Shown here: one piece after another, positions 1-11,884 of the stretch | How the letters are laid out: each line of letters begins with the position of its first letter | Numbering within the stretch: the first letter of the stretch is position 1 | Assembly (NCBI GenBank): GCA_002077065.1 | Contig: NAJO01000017.1 | Location: 682,001-746,000 of the forward strand | Length of the DNA stretch: 64,000 bases | From: Cryoendolithus antarcticus | Taxonomy: Eukaryota; Ascomycota; Dothideomycetes; Cladosporiales; Cladosporiaceae | Direction: 5' to 3' | Made by a program: the position numbers and the translations under genes | The notes under the pieces: model-generated | What the model saw: only the letters and a program-made list of their open reading frames with translations | Database searches by the model: none | What the model was told of the DNA's origin: nothing

Positions 1-300
1 CTGACCTGCGCCTCGCCACCACCTAAGCCGAAGCCCGTATCTGCCGCGTCCCAGCCGACCGTCACACCCTCGACCACCACAGCACCTCCGCCAGTCAACT
101 CAGCAGCCGTAAGAGCGAAGGCACTACAATGCCTCACCCTACTTCCCACGCACCTTAAGCGCGAAGTCGTCCTGCCGTTTCGACGGCAAATCATCCGGAA
201 ACTCGTGCCGAGTCTGGATGATTCAAAGCGGAGTGTAAGGACAGAGGCGGTGAAGTGTAGAGGGGCGTGGATGGGGATGGAAGAGGAAGCTGCGGAGTAG
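1..300 (+). CDS. MMS19-like protein, C-terminal end only (cut by window edge)
   Basis: Frame 1 is open from the first base to a TAG at 298-300, giving the last 99 residues of a protein whose start lies outside the window. A Pro/Thr-rich linker is followed by a helical HEAT/ARM-like end with the pieces LPTHLKREVVLPFRR and PSLDDSKRSVRTEAV. This matches what I know of the C-terminus of MMS19/Met18, the cytosolic iron-sulfur targeting factor that hands clusters to DNA repair and replication enzymes. The gene converges on the F-box-like gene that ends at 958. The family call rests on a short segment; the fact that it is a coding end is much firmer. Confidence 0.6.
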   Translation: MTCASPPPKPKPVSAASQPTVTPSTTTAPPPVNSAAVRAKALQCLTLLPTHLKREVVLPFRRQIIRKLVPSLDDSKRSVRTEAVKCRGAWMGMEEEAAE

Positions 301-957
301 GCTGACATAGCAAGAGGCTCGAGGATGGGAGGGGAGGAATGTATACCCCGTACATAGATATAAACATGCTTCTCCAGAAGCCCGAGATGGCGCGTGACAT
401 TATTCAGCCACAGCCAATACAGCGATCTGTAGCATACAATGTCAACGAAAGAGTTTTCGCGAGATTTCGGGGTGGCTTCTGACTTCGAGCTTCTCACGAA
501 TGCAGCTGGATAAAGCTTGACCGTTTCGGCTGAGCCGATGCAAGCATAGCCCGGAATATGCTTTTTTGAAGAAGTGCAAGCAGAGCAGTCCTTCGTCCGT
601 TCCGGCGAGAGGAACGCAGTGCGCGCAACGATAGCGGAGAGAGCAGTCTCGAGCCGACACGCAGGGCGGGAGCGTCACGCGTTCAATGTGATTGTGGTGA
701 GACAGCCCAAATCACGGACATCAAGTGATCAACGTGTCAAGTGAAGCAACCGAAGTGAACCGTATCGTACAGTCTCCTCAAGCCTAGTCTTACAGCCTCT
801 CCCTCATCCCCCGACCGCTCATCATAAAAGAAGCGATCAAATCTTCCCTCATGCAAGCGCGAAGTGAAGCGAAGCTAGTAGTACAATCTCAATGATCTTT
901 CTCGCTCATCCGCCCTCACTCTCCAGTCTCACTCTAGTGGACCTTACATTACCTCCT
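301..957. other. Convergent intergenic region
   Basis: Lies between the 3' ends of the MMS19-like gene and the F-box-like gene, so it should hold both 3' UTRs. Short open frames here have no recognisable content. I see no gene or RNA. Confidence 0.5.
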
Positions 958-3900
958 TCACCCCTGCCACCTCTGCTGCTGCTGCTGCTGCTGCTGAGGA
1001 TACCCACGCTCAGCCGGGTACCCCTGATGGTACTGCTGTTGCTGTGGCGCATACTGCTGCGGCTGCAGCTGATGCTCTACCGGCACGAGCTCACGCCCAT
1101 ACTCATCAATATAGACCGGCTGGGGCGCATAGCTCGGGCGATGCTCATACGGCTGCGGCTGACCGGGTTGGCGATACTGCGGCTCCTGGGCGTATTGCTG
1201 GTAAGCTGGCTGAGCCGGCTGCTGGTAGACGGGCTGATACTGCACGGGCTGGGCAGGAGCTTCGTCGTATACCCTGCGGTAGCGTGGCGGGGAGACAGGG
1301 AGGTAAGGCTGCTGCTCAGTAGCGTATGGGGTGTGGGCTGGCGGCGCAGCATAAGCTTGTGGCACGACGGCCGAGGCTGGACGGTACTGCTCAGTGTTCG
1401 AAGCGTAGGCGCGCGCATTACGAGCGAGAGCAGCTTGTAGATCTTGACCCAGACCTTGTGCTGGCTCAGCGGAGGCACGATAGCTATATGTCGATGGTGG
1501 AGCTGGAGTGGCCTCGGCTGGCGTCCATGCGGGCTGAGCGGCGACTGGCGTGTAGATCAGCGAATGGGGAGGTGGTTCGTAGACGCTACTTCGCTGACCG
1601 TAGACGGTCGTAGCAGACTGTGGCGTCGCAGTACCACCAGCAGTCTGGAGACCCATAGGGTTGAGCTGCGCCAGTATAGCCGCGATGTCCGGCACGGCAG
1701 TCACAGCAGGCTTGTGCCCATTGGTAGTCGCAGAACGAGGCTCCGGCGCGCCCACAGAAGGACTGCGCTCCCTGTCTTCAACCTGCATTGGCGCGCTGAA
1801 TCCGTTCGTAGCACTTCCGTTCACAGCACCAGCCTTCGCAGCATTCGCGACCTCCACACTCTTCGTCAACGCCGTCAAGTTGCTCAACGCCGCCAACGTC
1901 TCCGGAGCAAGCTGATAGCTTCCAGCCAACCCACTTCCACCGTACACAGCCTTGCTCTCCTTCCTGGCAAGATCGGTATCGTACTTCGACAGATCCGGCT
2001 TCGCAGCTTTGGCCTTCACCTCAACAGCAGTGGGAGCGAACATGGGCTTCCTAGGATCATATTCATCCTCCTTCGGCTGCGGCAACGGCTCCGAGTCCTC
2101 TCTCCCATTTCCGTTAGCCAGCTTGCCCTTCTTCTTTGACTTCTTACTCTGCGGCGGCTCAGTCTTCTTGGGCGCGAACTTCTTCATCAGCCTGTTCGCC
2201 AGTCCATTGTCCATATCAGGCCCGCTAGGCATGTCGGTCACGGTGCCGATGACTGGCAGAGGTGATGGGAAAGCTGAAGGGAAGGCAGCTGCCACAAGGG
2301 CAAGCTTCTCGTCGTCCATACCTGGCGCGCGAATGAGCTCGCTGATGAGCTGGACCTCCGGCATCTCGATCATGTCGTGCTCCCAGTTGATGCGGCCGTG
2401 AGGTTGGTGGACGATCTTGAAGTGCGTGATCAGCGAACTGGCATTGTAGAGCTTGAGGTTGCGAACGCGCTGGAAGTAGGACTTGTAGTCGGCTGAGCCA
2501 TCCGTCTGATCTGCAACACAGGGCTTGCAAGCAAGGACATTAGTCGTCTTGATCGGACGCATCAGAGCATTGGTGGCGAGCGCGTCTGTAATGCGGTCGA
2601 GCTCGGGCGCGCGCTTGAAGTGTTCTGCGAAGCGCGTGTTGACGTGATGGATCATGACTTGCATGCGAACATTGTCCATCATGGCGGGTACGCCGTCCAG
2701 CTTGTCCCAGACTTCACGAGCATCAGTGGAGATCTGCTGCACCATGGTCTCCTTGGGGATCTCCGGTGTCTCTGGCATAGCGGGCGCACCATTGTAGCCA
2801 TGTCCATTCTGGCCGTTCCTGAAGAGCGGGTTGTCGTTCAGCATCGGACCATCCATTGGCGGCAAGGCGGTGTTGGTCACCGCGAAACGTCCCATTCCGT
2901 TGGCTCGTTGATAAGGCTGTAGCCTATGATGGGGCCTGCGATCCATCCCGTCTGGGAAAGTTGAGTTGAATGGCAGCTCCTCCGGCCATTCCGCACTCTG
3001 CCAGTGCACGACGATGTTGCCTTGGCTGAAAGCATCGGTATGCTTGGCGCCGTAGTGTTGGATAAGTCCCTCAAACCCAAACCATTTGAAAGGCAGATTC
3101 TCCTTGGCACAACCGGCGCACTGGAAAGGCTCCCGGCGATACTGTTCCGTATAAGGCTTGATCCTGTTCTCATACACCCACTTCATGTTATCAAGTGAGA
3201 GAAATGGCTCAGGCGATGGAGTCGAAGTCTTCGAGCCCTCAGGCGCAGGCGAGACTTTCTTGGACGCTGCCTCCCGATCCTCGTGGTAGCGTTTGGTAAC
3301 CTCCTGGATGACTTCGACGGCGAAGCGAGGGCATGTCTGGTAGTTCAAGGTGCGGCCACCAAGCCAGACACCATTGATGTAGTCGATCGCATACTCACTG
3401 AGCTTGTTCCGCAGCGGCTGCTGGCTGAGCTCGTACGCATGATCATAGTTCTCCTTGGTTGGCTGTCGAGACTCATCCGCCTGATAGACAGTTGGCATGG
3501 CAGCTTGGAGAGCAGCAAGGCGCTGATTAGCTTCGTGCACTTCCAGCTCGGCCGCCTCACGCTCCTCCAGAAGCTTGGGCTTCAGCATGTTCTCCCACTG
3601 CTGGTCGGTCATGATAGCCGTGAGCTGCATGGTGTTGTGGAAAGCCTTGATGCGGTCCAGCGCTGCGGGCTGCAGTGGTGGATCTAGCGCTAGGCAGCGC
3701 CTCTCGATGTCAGCTCTGCGAGCATCACGGGCGGCCTTGGCATCCGCAGGGTTGCGGATGACCCTATGAGTTGGCTGGGCTGGCTGAGCTGGCTGAAACT
3801 GTTGCGGCGTTCCCAGAGCTGGCGCATGTCCTTGCACGTGAGTAGCCTGGAAGTCAGGCTGCAGATGATGAGCAGCACCTGTGATGGTGTTAGGAGCGGA

Positions 3901-5546
3901 CACTGACTGAAGAGGGAGTATGCGTGATCGACTGCATGATGGAAAAGACACTCGATATAGCCATGATGAAAGCGACAGCCAAACTTTACCATAGCGGCTT
4001 TGTCGAAGGACAGGTGTATGGAGGGGAAAGGACTATTGTGCATAGCTTACCGTTCGTCTGCGCAGACTCGCGTCTGGCCTTTGCCTCGCTTACATCGCGC
4101 AAGAGGTTATCCAAGTGACGTGGAAACGAAGCAAGATCATACTCCCTGATCCAGTGGCCGAGTTGTATGCCAGGCGGAAGGTTCTGCTCCCAGCGCTCCC
4201 ATCGCGAGGCATCTGCCATTGCATCTTTTCCGCGCTGTGCAAGCCCTTTGCGCCACTCATCGGCTGTTCCCTCACCGAAGCTCTTGACTTCACTAAGCTC
4301 ATCTGTGATGGTAGCGAGATCTTTCTTGAGGAAGGTCTTCACGATACGAAGATGGCCTGGGATGCCCCCTTGGGCCTGCCGGATGAGATCATAGACGTAG
4401 TGGCGATCAGGAGTGCGGAAGGCATGAGGCAGCCCGAGACGCAGTGAGGAGGCAGTGGAGGTACGCTGCATGAGTTCGATGTCCTATGCGACCATGTCAG
4501 GTAAGCACGCGTATCAGCGACGGCACATGACTTACCGTGAGGGCTTCGGATTGAAAGCAAGATCCGCAGAGGCGAAGTTTGAACGACCAGATTACTCGGA
4601 CGCCATAGTCTCCCGGGCCGGTGTTGAAAGCGGAAGTTGCAGTAACTTTCACTCCTACCTTTCCGCAAGCCTGGCAGTCCCGACATCCGATCAGGCGGAG
4701 CATGTCCAGCTCCTTGAAACCTTGCAGCGGCCTGGGCAAGTTGGGATAGGCGTTCTTGCGCGAGTGCATCCAGATGTATTCACTGTCAAGCAGACGCAGG
4801 CGCGAGCCAGATCCTCTAAATGCCGGTGGTGCCGTAGTTCTGGTCAACAGTGTGTTGAAGCGCTTCGAGACCTGCGTGCAACGAGCCAGCATGGCAGGTG
4901 GACTGCGAATGAAGATGTGTTGCCACATCTCATCGGTCCAGTGATTGGCGGCCGTGGACCCATCGGCGCGAGGACGCGCCTTGCCCGCAGGAACATCGGA
5001 CAGGCGGCGCTTCTTTTGCGGCTCCTCCACGGCGGGCGCCGCATCTTCTTCCACTGGTCCAGCGAGGTCCAGCTTACGCTTTGAGCCGGCGTGGACCGGT
5101 TGCTCTGGGGTGCTCGGCTCGGCAAGCGATGCCTCGCTCGAGGTGTCCGAGACGTCCATCTCCGATCCGGAGTCTTCGTCAACCTGAACAATCACATGAC
5201 CATTAGTATGATGTCCGTTGGACGTGATTGCAATGTTGCTGTCACTGCTAGTGCTGTGTGTTGCTGTCTGTGCTGCTGTCTGCGTTGCTGTCTGCGTGTC
5301 CGGGCTGCTCATATCCGTGATAGCGGCATCTCCGGAAGTCTCGGTGTTTGTCGCAGTTTCCATTCCGGCTGTGCTGCTGCCTAGTGCGGAGTCCTGTCCA
5401 GCTGTGTTGCCGTCTGCTCCCGGGTCCAGTCCAGCGCTATTGACGCGTGATGCTGCCCGTACTCCAGCATCCTCATTCCCGTAAAAGTCGGCCGATGAAG
5501 CAGTAGAAGAGGCATCGCTATGGCGCCTACCGTTGACTCCGGCCAT
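958..5546 (-). CDS. F-box-like, Cys-motif and Gln-rich large protein
   Basis: Three exons (5546-4536, 4483-4051, 3878-958) join in phase 0 and phase 1 to give 1454 residues. Introns of 52 and 172 bp have GT-AG ends. The ATG at 5546 is chosen because codons upstream in frame are not ATG. A low-complexity Ser/Thr region comes first. An F-box-like segment follows at about residue 205 (WTDEMWQHIF, then a helical Leu/Arg stretch). Paired cysteines (RDCQACG and RLCGSCF) look like a small zinc site. A second Cys/His group (QCAGC then HYGAKH) lies in exon 3. The last 350 residues are Ala/Pro/Gln-rich and end in a polyglutamine run. F-box proteins usually recruit substrates to SCF ubiquitin ligases, but the divergent box makes that tentative. 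The product may instead be a nuclear scaffold. Confidence 0.75.
973..996. repeat. (CTG)8 trinucleotide run
   Basis: Eight CTG units on the plus strand encode the polyglutamine stretch near the C-terminus of the F-box-like protein on the minus strand. More interrupted Gln codons follow to about 1075. Confidence 0.9.
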
Positions 5547-6093
5547 CACTACTACACGCACACGCAAGTCTATGAGGAGATGCGCATGTTCTCACTGTGC
5601 AGCAGGTTAGATAGGAGACTCCTGCAAAGAGCTGAAGACGCCAAAAGAGTGAAGTGAGGGAGTTGACCGTGACAATCCTCAGGGGTGGGTGGAGGGGTGT
5701 TACAATGTGAGAGTGTGGTTGTGATACTTATAATGCGCAGAAGTCGAGGAGAGCGACTGGCAAGGCAAAGCAGCGGGTGATGGTGATGGGTTTTGTGTAT
5801 GTGCGTGGTACAGAACGAAGCGAAGGGCAGCAGCTGTGAGCGAATCGCGAAATGCAAGGCGAGCTGGCCTGTGCGTCGTGAGACTCGGCAGGCGCGGAGC
5901 GTCGCGTGTGGGTGTGGCGCTTCGTCATGTCCGCGCCTCTATCTGTGGACGGGAAAGTGAACATCTGTACAGTACTGTAGCTCGTGCATGTCGAATGTGC
6001 CTCTTGTGAGCTTGACGCAATATCACAGCATATCCAATGCACATTCCCATCGTATCGCCCCGGTAGCGCATAGACCCTCGCATTGGCACAACT
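5547..6093. other. Divergent promoter region, F-box-like gene / VPS10
   Basis: A 547-bp gap between two start codons on opposite strands, so it should contain both promoters. I see no clear TATA box or repeat and no extra gene. Confidence 0.5.
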
Positions 6094-9000
6094 ATGCATC
6101 GACGTCCGGGCACACTGGTCAGCCTGGTGCTAGGCTTCCTCTCTGTCCTCACATTAGCGAAGAAAGACAAGCCATCGGTAGAGAGCACGACCTTCAAATC
6201 CATCCCCGCAGTCTTGACCTACTTCGATGATACCGACATCATACTTGTGGTAGACACACACGACAAAACTACCTACAGATCCGACGACGCAGGCATCAAA
6301 TGGGCACCCCTACCTGGAGTCGCCAAGGGCGAGACTCTGGAACTGCTAAAGAATCAGAATGATCCTCATGTGGCTGTCGTGATTGGGACGGGCAAGACGC
6401 ACTGGATCACGAAAGACCAGGGGAAGTCATGGGACGAGTTCGAGACCGAGTTCACAGCCACGATGCGGAGACCTGCTATTGCTTTCCATGCTAACGATCC
6501 TGATCGCATGCTGTTCGAGGCAGCCGAGTGTACGGGTCTCATTTGCCACGAGAAGCACTACTATACGACTGATGGCTTCAAGACCAAGCCTAAGCCACTC
6601 CGCGACGATGCCATGTCATGCATGTGGGCCAAGTCAGACCCTCTCTTCACTTCCGGAGACAAGAAGATCGACAGCGATCGAGTGCTGTGCAATGTGGCTG
6701 GAAAATACTCGGCCTGGGAAGTCAATACTCGACTGCTGATCTCGGATGACTTCTTCGCAGACGATGAGTTCGAGCCGGCTATGGAAAAGGGGAGACCAGT
6801 ACCAGGAGTTGTGAATATCGCACCAGTGAAGAGCTACCTCGTTGCCGCAGCTAAGAGTGAAGGGTCACGCGAGCTAGCCATGTACGTCTCAGATGACTCG
6901 AAGACATGGCACCCGGCGGAATTTGGGACAGAACACAAGCTAGAGCAGGATGCGTATACACTGCTGGAGAGCACGAACTACAGCATGCAGGTGGATGTCA
7001 TGACGACTAGCAACTTCATGCCGCCGATGGGAGTGTTGTACACGAGTAACAGTAATGGGACCTTCTTCACCAAGAACATTGAGCACACAAATCGCAATAA
7101 GAGAGGGTTCGTGGACTTTGAGAAGATCTCGAATATTCAGGGAGTCGTCATGGTGAACACTGTCAAGAATTGGGAGTCGGTGGAGTTGAATCCGCTGGCA
7201 ACGAAGGAGCTCATCACACAGATCTCATTCGATGATGGTCGGACGTGGCAGCCCATGCAGTCAGACGGAAAAGATCTCCACTTGCACTCTGTGACGAATC
7301 AGCGCAACATCGGCCGTGTCTATTCGTCACCCGCACCTGGGATTGTTATGGGAGTTGGCAACACTGGCAAGTCACTCAAGCCTCGCGAGGAATGTGATAC
7401 TTGGGTGTCCGACGATGCAGGTATCGTCTGGACGCGTGCACTCCGAGGACCACACCTGTACGAGTTTGGCGATCAAGGCGCTCTGCTGGTGGCAATCGAG
7501 GACGGCGAGGCAGAGGTCATCTCATGGTCACTAGATCACGGCAAGAAGTGGCAAGAGATGAAGCTGTCTGACAAGGTGCGCCCGATCTCGCTCACCACAA
7601 CGCCTGACTCGACGAGTCTGAAGTTCATCTTGACTGCAGACAAGGGCAAAGGCGCCAAGACCGAGCATCAGTTGCTGGCATTCGACTTTGCTGACTTGCA
7701 CGAGCGGAAGTGCGAGAAGAAAGACTTCGAGGACTGGTATGCACGAGTAGATGAGAAAGGCGAGCCAACTTGCATCATGGGGCACACGCAGATGTATCGT
7801 CGTCGCAAGGCTGATGTTGAGTGCTTTGTTGACAAGGAGTTTGAGGATCCTGAGCCACTCGCAGAGGATTGCAAGTGCACAGACGATGACTATGAATGTG
7901 ACTACAATTTCGTTAAGTCTGGCCGATACAAGTGTGAGCCCAGTGGTCCGCTCAAGGCACCTGAGGGAGTGTGCAAGGACAGTGATGACACTTTCGAGGG
8001 CTCTTCTGGCTTCAGATTGATTCCGGGCAATAGTTGCAGCAAGAGAGGAGGTTTGACCAAGGATGAGCCGGTCAAGCGCAAGTGTGGCGAGACAAAAGCT
8101 CCACCAGCGTCTGGCAAGATCGGTGCTGAGGTCACGACATTCAAGGGCGATAGATTCATCGAGTACTATTACCTCGAGCGCTGCGCAAGCTGCAAAGGTG
8201 AGGACGAAACTGTCATCATGCGGACTGACAGACGAGAGGTCTTCCTCACGCGCGACCACGGCAAGACCTGGGCACCTATCCTCAAGGATGAGGAGATTGT
8301 CGCCATTTACCCACACATGTACAGCAACGATCGAGTCTACATGATCACGCCCAAGAAGAAGGTCTTCTACTCCGAGGATCGCGGCAAGACTATCGGCCAC
8401 TTCGACACTCCCGAAGCACCAAACCAGGAACATCTGCAGATCTTGTCCTTCCACCCCAAAGCCGAGAACGAAGACTGGCTTATCTGGACTGGTGGCGAAG
8501 ACTGTGGTCACTTCGGCGCAGACTGCAAAACTATCTCCCACGTCACCACGCGCAATGGTCTAGACTGGAAGCCGCTGCTCGAAGGCGTGCGGAAATGCCA
8601 GTTTGTCTGGCGTGAAGATCGGCCAGACTCGGACAAGCTTGTATACTGCGAGCAGTACGATCACAAAGACCCTGAGCAGCCGCTGAACTTGCTGAGTAGC
8701 AGTGACTGGTTCGAGACGAACAAGAAGCTGAAGCGCGATGTAATCAGCTTCGCAACTATGGCTGAGTATATTGTTGTTGCTGTGCGAGACGAGGACAAGA
8801 AGAGCTTGAAGGTTGATACTTCGATTGATGGTGTGGAGTTTGCGGATGCGCAATTCCCGAGCAATTTCAAGGTGCCTCATCAGCAGGCTTATACTGTGTT
8901 GGACTCGAGCACGCATGCTGTGTTCTTGCATGTTACGGTGAACAACAAGGATGGATCGGAGTATGGATCGATCATCAAGTCTAACTCGAATGGCACAAGC

Positions 9001-10533
9001 TATGTTCTGTCGATCGGGCAGGTAAATCGCAACGGCGCAGGCTACGTTGATTTCGAGAAGATGCAGGGTCTCGAAGGCGTAGCAGTGGTGAACATTGTGG
9101 CAAATGCCAAAGAGGCCGATGGCGGAAGCGCGAAGAAGCTCAAAACCATGATCACCCACAATGATGGCGCTGAGTGGGCTTACATTCGCCGACCGAAGGA
9201 TCCGAAGGGTACCAAAGTCGACTGGTGCAAGGGTGACAGCGACAAGTGCTCGCTGCACATTCATGGCTACACCGAGCGTGACGACCCTCGCGACACCTTT
9301 TCCTCGCCCTCTGCAGTCGGTATGATGCTAGGTATTGGCAACGTTGGCGAGTTCCTCGGCTACAAGAAAGATGCAGACACTTTCATCACACGCGATGGTG
9401 GTATTAACTGGGACATGGTCAACACCGGCACCTGGATGTGGGAGTACGGCGATCAAGGCAGCATCATCGTGATCGTCAAGAAAGACGAGCCAGTCAAGGA
9501 AGTCCAGTACACACTGGACGAAGGCATCACCTGGATCCCCTTCCAATTTAGCAAAGACCCCATGGTCGTGGATGACATCTCCACAGTCCCCTCCGACACA
9601 TCGCGAAACTTTCTCCTCTGGGGTAAAGTCAAAGGTGACTTGACCACCATCAACCTCGACTTCTCCGGCCTGGAAGAACGCAGCAAACAGTGCGTGCTCT
9701 CCGAGGAAGACCCAGAAGCAGACGACTACTACCTCTGGATGCCCTCCCACCCGCTGTCCGAAGATAACTGCCTCTTTGGTCACGTCGCGCAATACCATCG
9801 CAAGCTTGCAGACCACAACTGCTACAACGGCCGCAGCATCGAGCACCTCCACACCATCGGCCAGAACTGCACCTGCTCGCGGCAAGATTTCGAATGCGAC
9901 TACAACTTCGAGCGCCAGCCCGACAACACCTGTCGCCTCGTTGAAGGCCTCTCACCACCAGACCCGCAAGCCATGTGCGCAAAGGACAAGAGCATAGTCG
10001 AATACTACGACACCACGGGCTACCGCCGCATTCCCCTCACAACCTGCTCCGGCGGCCGGGATCTAGAATTCACATCTCGTACGCGGCCTTGCCCAGGCAA
10101 GGAAGAAGAATTCAACTCCCGCCATGGCATCTCCGCAGCGGGCCTCTTCTTCGCAATCACAATCCCCATCGCTCTCGCTTCCGCAGCTGGCTACTGGGTC
10201 TGGCGAAATTGGGACGGCAAGTTCGGCCGCATCCAGCTCGGCGACGGATCTGCTGGCTCGGGCTCAGGAGCCTTCGATCGCGACGCGCCGTGGATCAAGT
10301 TTCCTGTACTGGCTATCAGTGGAATCGTCGCGGTATTGGCGGCGCTGCCGATGGTTGTGGGGAGTTTGTTTCGGACTGTGGCGACGAGGTTTGGACGAGG
10401 GGGTGGAGGGAGGTATGGCCCGTTGGAGCGGCCGTATACTTCGCGGGCGAGTTTTGCGAGGGGGAGGGGCGGGTATAGTGTTGTTGATGAGGAGGATGAG
10501 GACTTCTTGGGAGGGGAGGAGGATGAGGCGTAA
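6094..10533 (+). CDS. VPS10: Vacuolar sorting receptor VPS10 (sortilin family)
   Basis: A single-exon gene of 1479 residues, the usual length for fungal Vps10. It is a type I receptor that binds carboxypeptidase Y and other hydrolases in the late Golgi and cycles to the endosome. The N-terminus is a signal peptide (LVSLVLGFLSVLTLA). Two luminal VPS10 domains follow, each a beta-propeller with many Asp-box repeats (for example DDAGIKW, DQGKSW, DHGKTW, DGGINW) and each closed by a Cys-rich 10CC module (around residues 540-620 and 1190-1275, with CDYNF in both). A membrane segment lies near 1350 (GLFFAITIPIALASAAGYWVW) and a second hydrophobic stretch near 1400-1425. The tail is short and very acidic (DEEDEDF). 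Nothing looks broken. Confidence 0.97.
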   Translation: MHRRPGTLVSLVLGFLSVLTLAKKDKPSVESTTFKSIPAVLTYFDDTDIILVVDTHDKTTYRSDDAGIKWAPLPGVAKGETLELLKNQNDPHVAVVIGTGKTHWITKDQGKSWDEFETEFTATMRRPAIAFHANDPDRMLFEAAECTGLICHEKHYYTTDGFKTKPKPLRDDAMSCMWAKSDPLFTSGDKKIDSDRVLCNVAGKYSAWEVNTRLLISDDFFADDEFEPAMEKGRPVPGVVNIAPVKSYLVAAAKSEGSRELAMYVSDDSKTWHPAEFGTEHKLEQDAYTLLESTNYSMQVDVMTTSNFMPPMGVLYTSNSNGTFFTKNIEHTNRNKRGFVDFEKISNIQGVVMVNTVKNWESVELNPLATKELITQISFDDGRTWQPMQSDGKDLHLHSVTNQRNIGRVYSSPAPGIVMGVGNTGKSLKPREECDTWVSDDAGIVWTRALRGPHLYEFGDQGALLVAIEDGEAEVISWSLDHGKKWQEMKLSDKVRPISLTTTPDSTSLKFILTADKGKGAKTEHQLLAFDFADLHERKCEKKDFEDWYARVDEKGEPTCIMGHTQMYRRRKADVECFVDKEFEDPEPLAEDCKCTDDDYECDYNFVKSGRYKCEPSGPLKAPEGVCKDSDDTFEGSSGFRLIPGNSCSKRGGLTKDEPVKRKCGETKAPPASGKIGAEVTTFKGDRFIEYYYLERCASCKGEDETVIMRTDRREVFLTRDHGKTWAPILKDEEIVAIYPHMYSNDRVYMITPKKKVFYSEDRGKTIGHFDTPEAPNQEHLQILSFHPKAENEDWLIWTGGEDCGHFGADCKTISHVTTRNGLDWKPLLEGVRKCQFVWREDRPDSDKLVYCEQYDHKDPEQPLNLLSSSDWFETNKKLKRDVISFATMAEYIVVAVRDEDKKSLKVDTSIDGVEFADAQFPSNFKVPHQQAYTVLDSSTHAVFLHVTVNNKDGSEYGSIIKSNSNGTSYVLSIGQVNRNGAGYVDFEKMQGLEGVAVVNIVANAKEADGGSAKKLKTMITHNDGAEWAYIRRPKDPKGTKVDWCKGDSDKCSLHIHGYTERDDPRDTFSSPSAVGMMLGIGNVGEFLGYKKDADTFITRDGGINWDMVNTGTWMWEYGDQGSIIVIVKKDEPVKEVQYTLDEGITWIPFQFSKDPMVVDDISTVPSDTSRNFLLWGKVKGDLTTINLDFSGLEERSKQCVLSEEDPEADDYYLWMPSHPLSEDNCLFGHVAQYHRKLADHNCYNGRSIEHLHTIGQNCTCSRQDFECDYNFERQPDNTCRLVEGLSPPDPQAMCAKDKSIVEYYDTTGYRRIPLTTCSGGRDLEFTSRTRPCPGKEEEFNSRHGISAAGLFFAITIPIALASAAGYWVWRNWDGKFGRIQLGDGSAGSGSGAFDRDAPWIKFPVLAISGIVAVLAALPMVVGSLFRTVATRFGRGGGGRYGPLERPYTSRASFARGRGGYSVVDEEDEDFLGGEEDEA

Positions 10534-10958
10534 AGTGGGGGAGCATGGGATGTATATGATTACGATCCGTGGTAGAATAGTGTATGTATATTATTCGCCA
10601 GTCAGCCAGGGCTCTCTTGAGGGTCCTTCGGTGTATGGTTTGTCCGTTCTACAGTACATGGGCATGCAGCGCCCAGACGACAAGGTGCCGAGAGACCCGT
10701 AGAACAACCTTCCTTGAACGAGTCGCGGATCGACCCCAGCGGGGTTCCCGCATGCGGAGAATGGCTTCCACCTGGCTACTACTCTTATCTCGGTGTTCAC
10801 GAACGACACTACGCTGCCAGCATCGATGTAAGATCGGCTACAGCGGACAACAACCCATACGTGACTGCTCAGCTTGGGTTCCTCAGATCTCAGGGTCGCT
10901 TTCTTCTGTGTCCGGCGTCTACTATTGTCAATACATTTGAAGTACAATTTTCGATAAA
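10534..10958. other. Intergenic region VPS10 / bHLH gene
   Basis: A 425-bp gap between two plus-strand genes, expected to hold the VPS10 3' UTR and the bHLH promoter. No further feature is seen. Confidence 0.5.
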
Positions 10959-11804
10959 ATGGACGGCTCACCCGAGGACGAGCAGTCACCAAACTCCCGC
11001 CAGCGAAGCCAAAAAAGACAGCGTCAGTGGTCGCTCGAGGACAGGGCGAAGCATCGAGTTCTGGAGCGAGAGAGGCGGGAGGCGTTTAATGACAGGCTGA
11101 TGGTAGGATCAACCACTTGACTTGTAATGAGCCTCGTTCCAGAACCATACTGATAGACACGTCAGGAGCTAGCCACTCTGCTGCCGAATCTCGAGGGTGT
11201 GCCAGAGTCTCGGCTCTCTAAGCATGTCATTGTGGAGGAAAGCGTGAAGCATCATCGTGAGCAGCAACGGCAGCTTGACGAATCTGTTCGACGCTGCGAA
11301 GAGCTGCAACGCGAGAGAGATCAATTGCTTGCGGAGGCGAGATCGTGGCGTCAAGGCCCTGCTCACGCGGATCCGATCCAGCAAGCTAGCGTGCCTATGG
11401 CGCCAGTAGACGCAGTTTACGCGCTACCGAACGCACTACACGGCAGTGCAGTCTCGTTCTTCCCAGGCCTGTCAACGCACGATCCAAGCTTCACTACGAA
11501 TGTGATAGCTGTGCGACATTCACTAGTGTCTGCGCCGGAGCCTCCCTTGCCGGAGCTTACTCTCAACGGCACCTATGAGGGCAGTAATCCACTAGACTGG
11601 GCTGGCGAGACCATAGCCTGGCCCGCATACGTGCCGCCCGATGCCGTACCATCTGACATGGACTGGCTGCAGCCTTCACACAATATGGCAAGCGTTGATG
11701 GCATCTGGATGAATGGCTCTGTAAACAATAGACCGCTACAAGAAGCTAACACGCTCGACCTCTGGAATGGCTACCCAATGCATACGGGCTTTACAACCGC
11801 TTGA
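10959..11804 (+). CDS. bHLH transcription factor
   Basis: Two exons (10959-11102 and 11166-11804) flank a 63-bp GT-AG intron in phase 0 and give 260 residues. The intron splits the DNA-binding domain. Exon 1 ends in the basic region and helix 1 (KHRVLERERREAFNDRLM) and exon 2 continues the helix, loop and helix 2 (ELATLLPNLE, then RLSKHVIVEESVKHH). The basic region keeps the His/Glu/Arg spacing (H, then E four later, then R four later) expected for E-box CANNTG binding. A coiled coil of about 35 residues follows, rich in Glu, Gln and Arg, and may extend dimerisation. The rest is probably an activation region with Pro and aromatic residues. The target pathway is not evident. It is a neighbour of the transaldolase/transporter block and could regulate it, which is only a guess. 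Confidence 0.85.
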
Positions 11805-11884
11805 GAGTAGGAGTAATTGCATGGGCCTGCCACGTCTATGCTTCTCACTCTATCTGTCTAGCTCTTCACGACACCCCATGAGGT

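Noticed and set aside
892..1440. Plus-strand open frame of 182 codons
   Set aside because: It is antisense to the Gln/Pro-rich end of the F-box-like gene; its Leu/Arg-rich composition is the mirror of CAG/CTG-rich coding.
7531..8541. Minus-strand open frame of 336 codons inside VPS10
   Set aside because: Shadow of the intact VPS10 frame; no motif, and VPS10 coding is continuous on the other strand.
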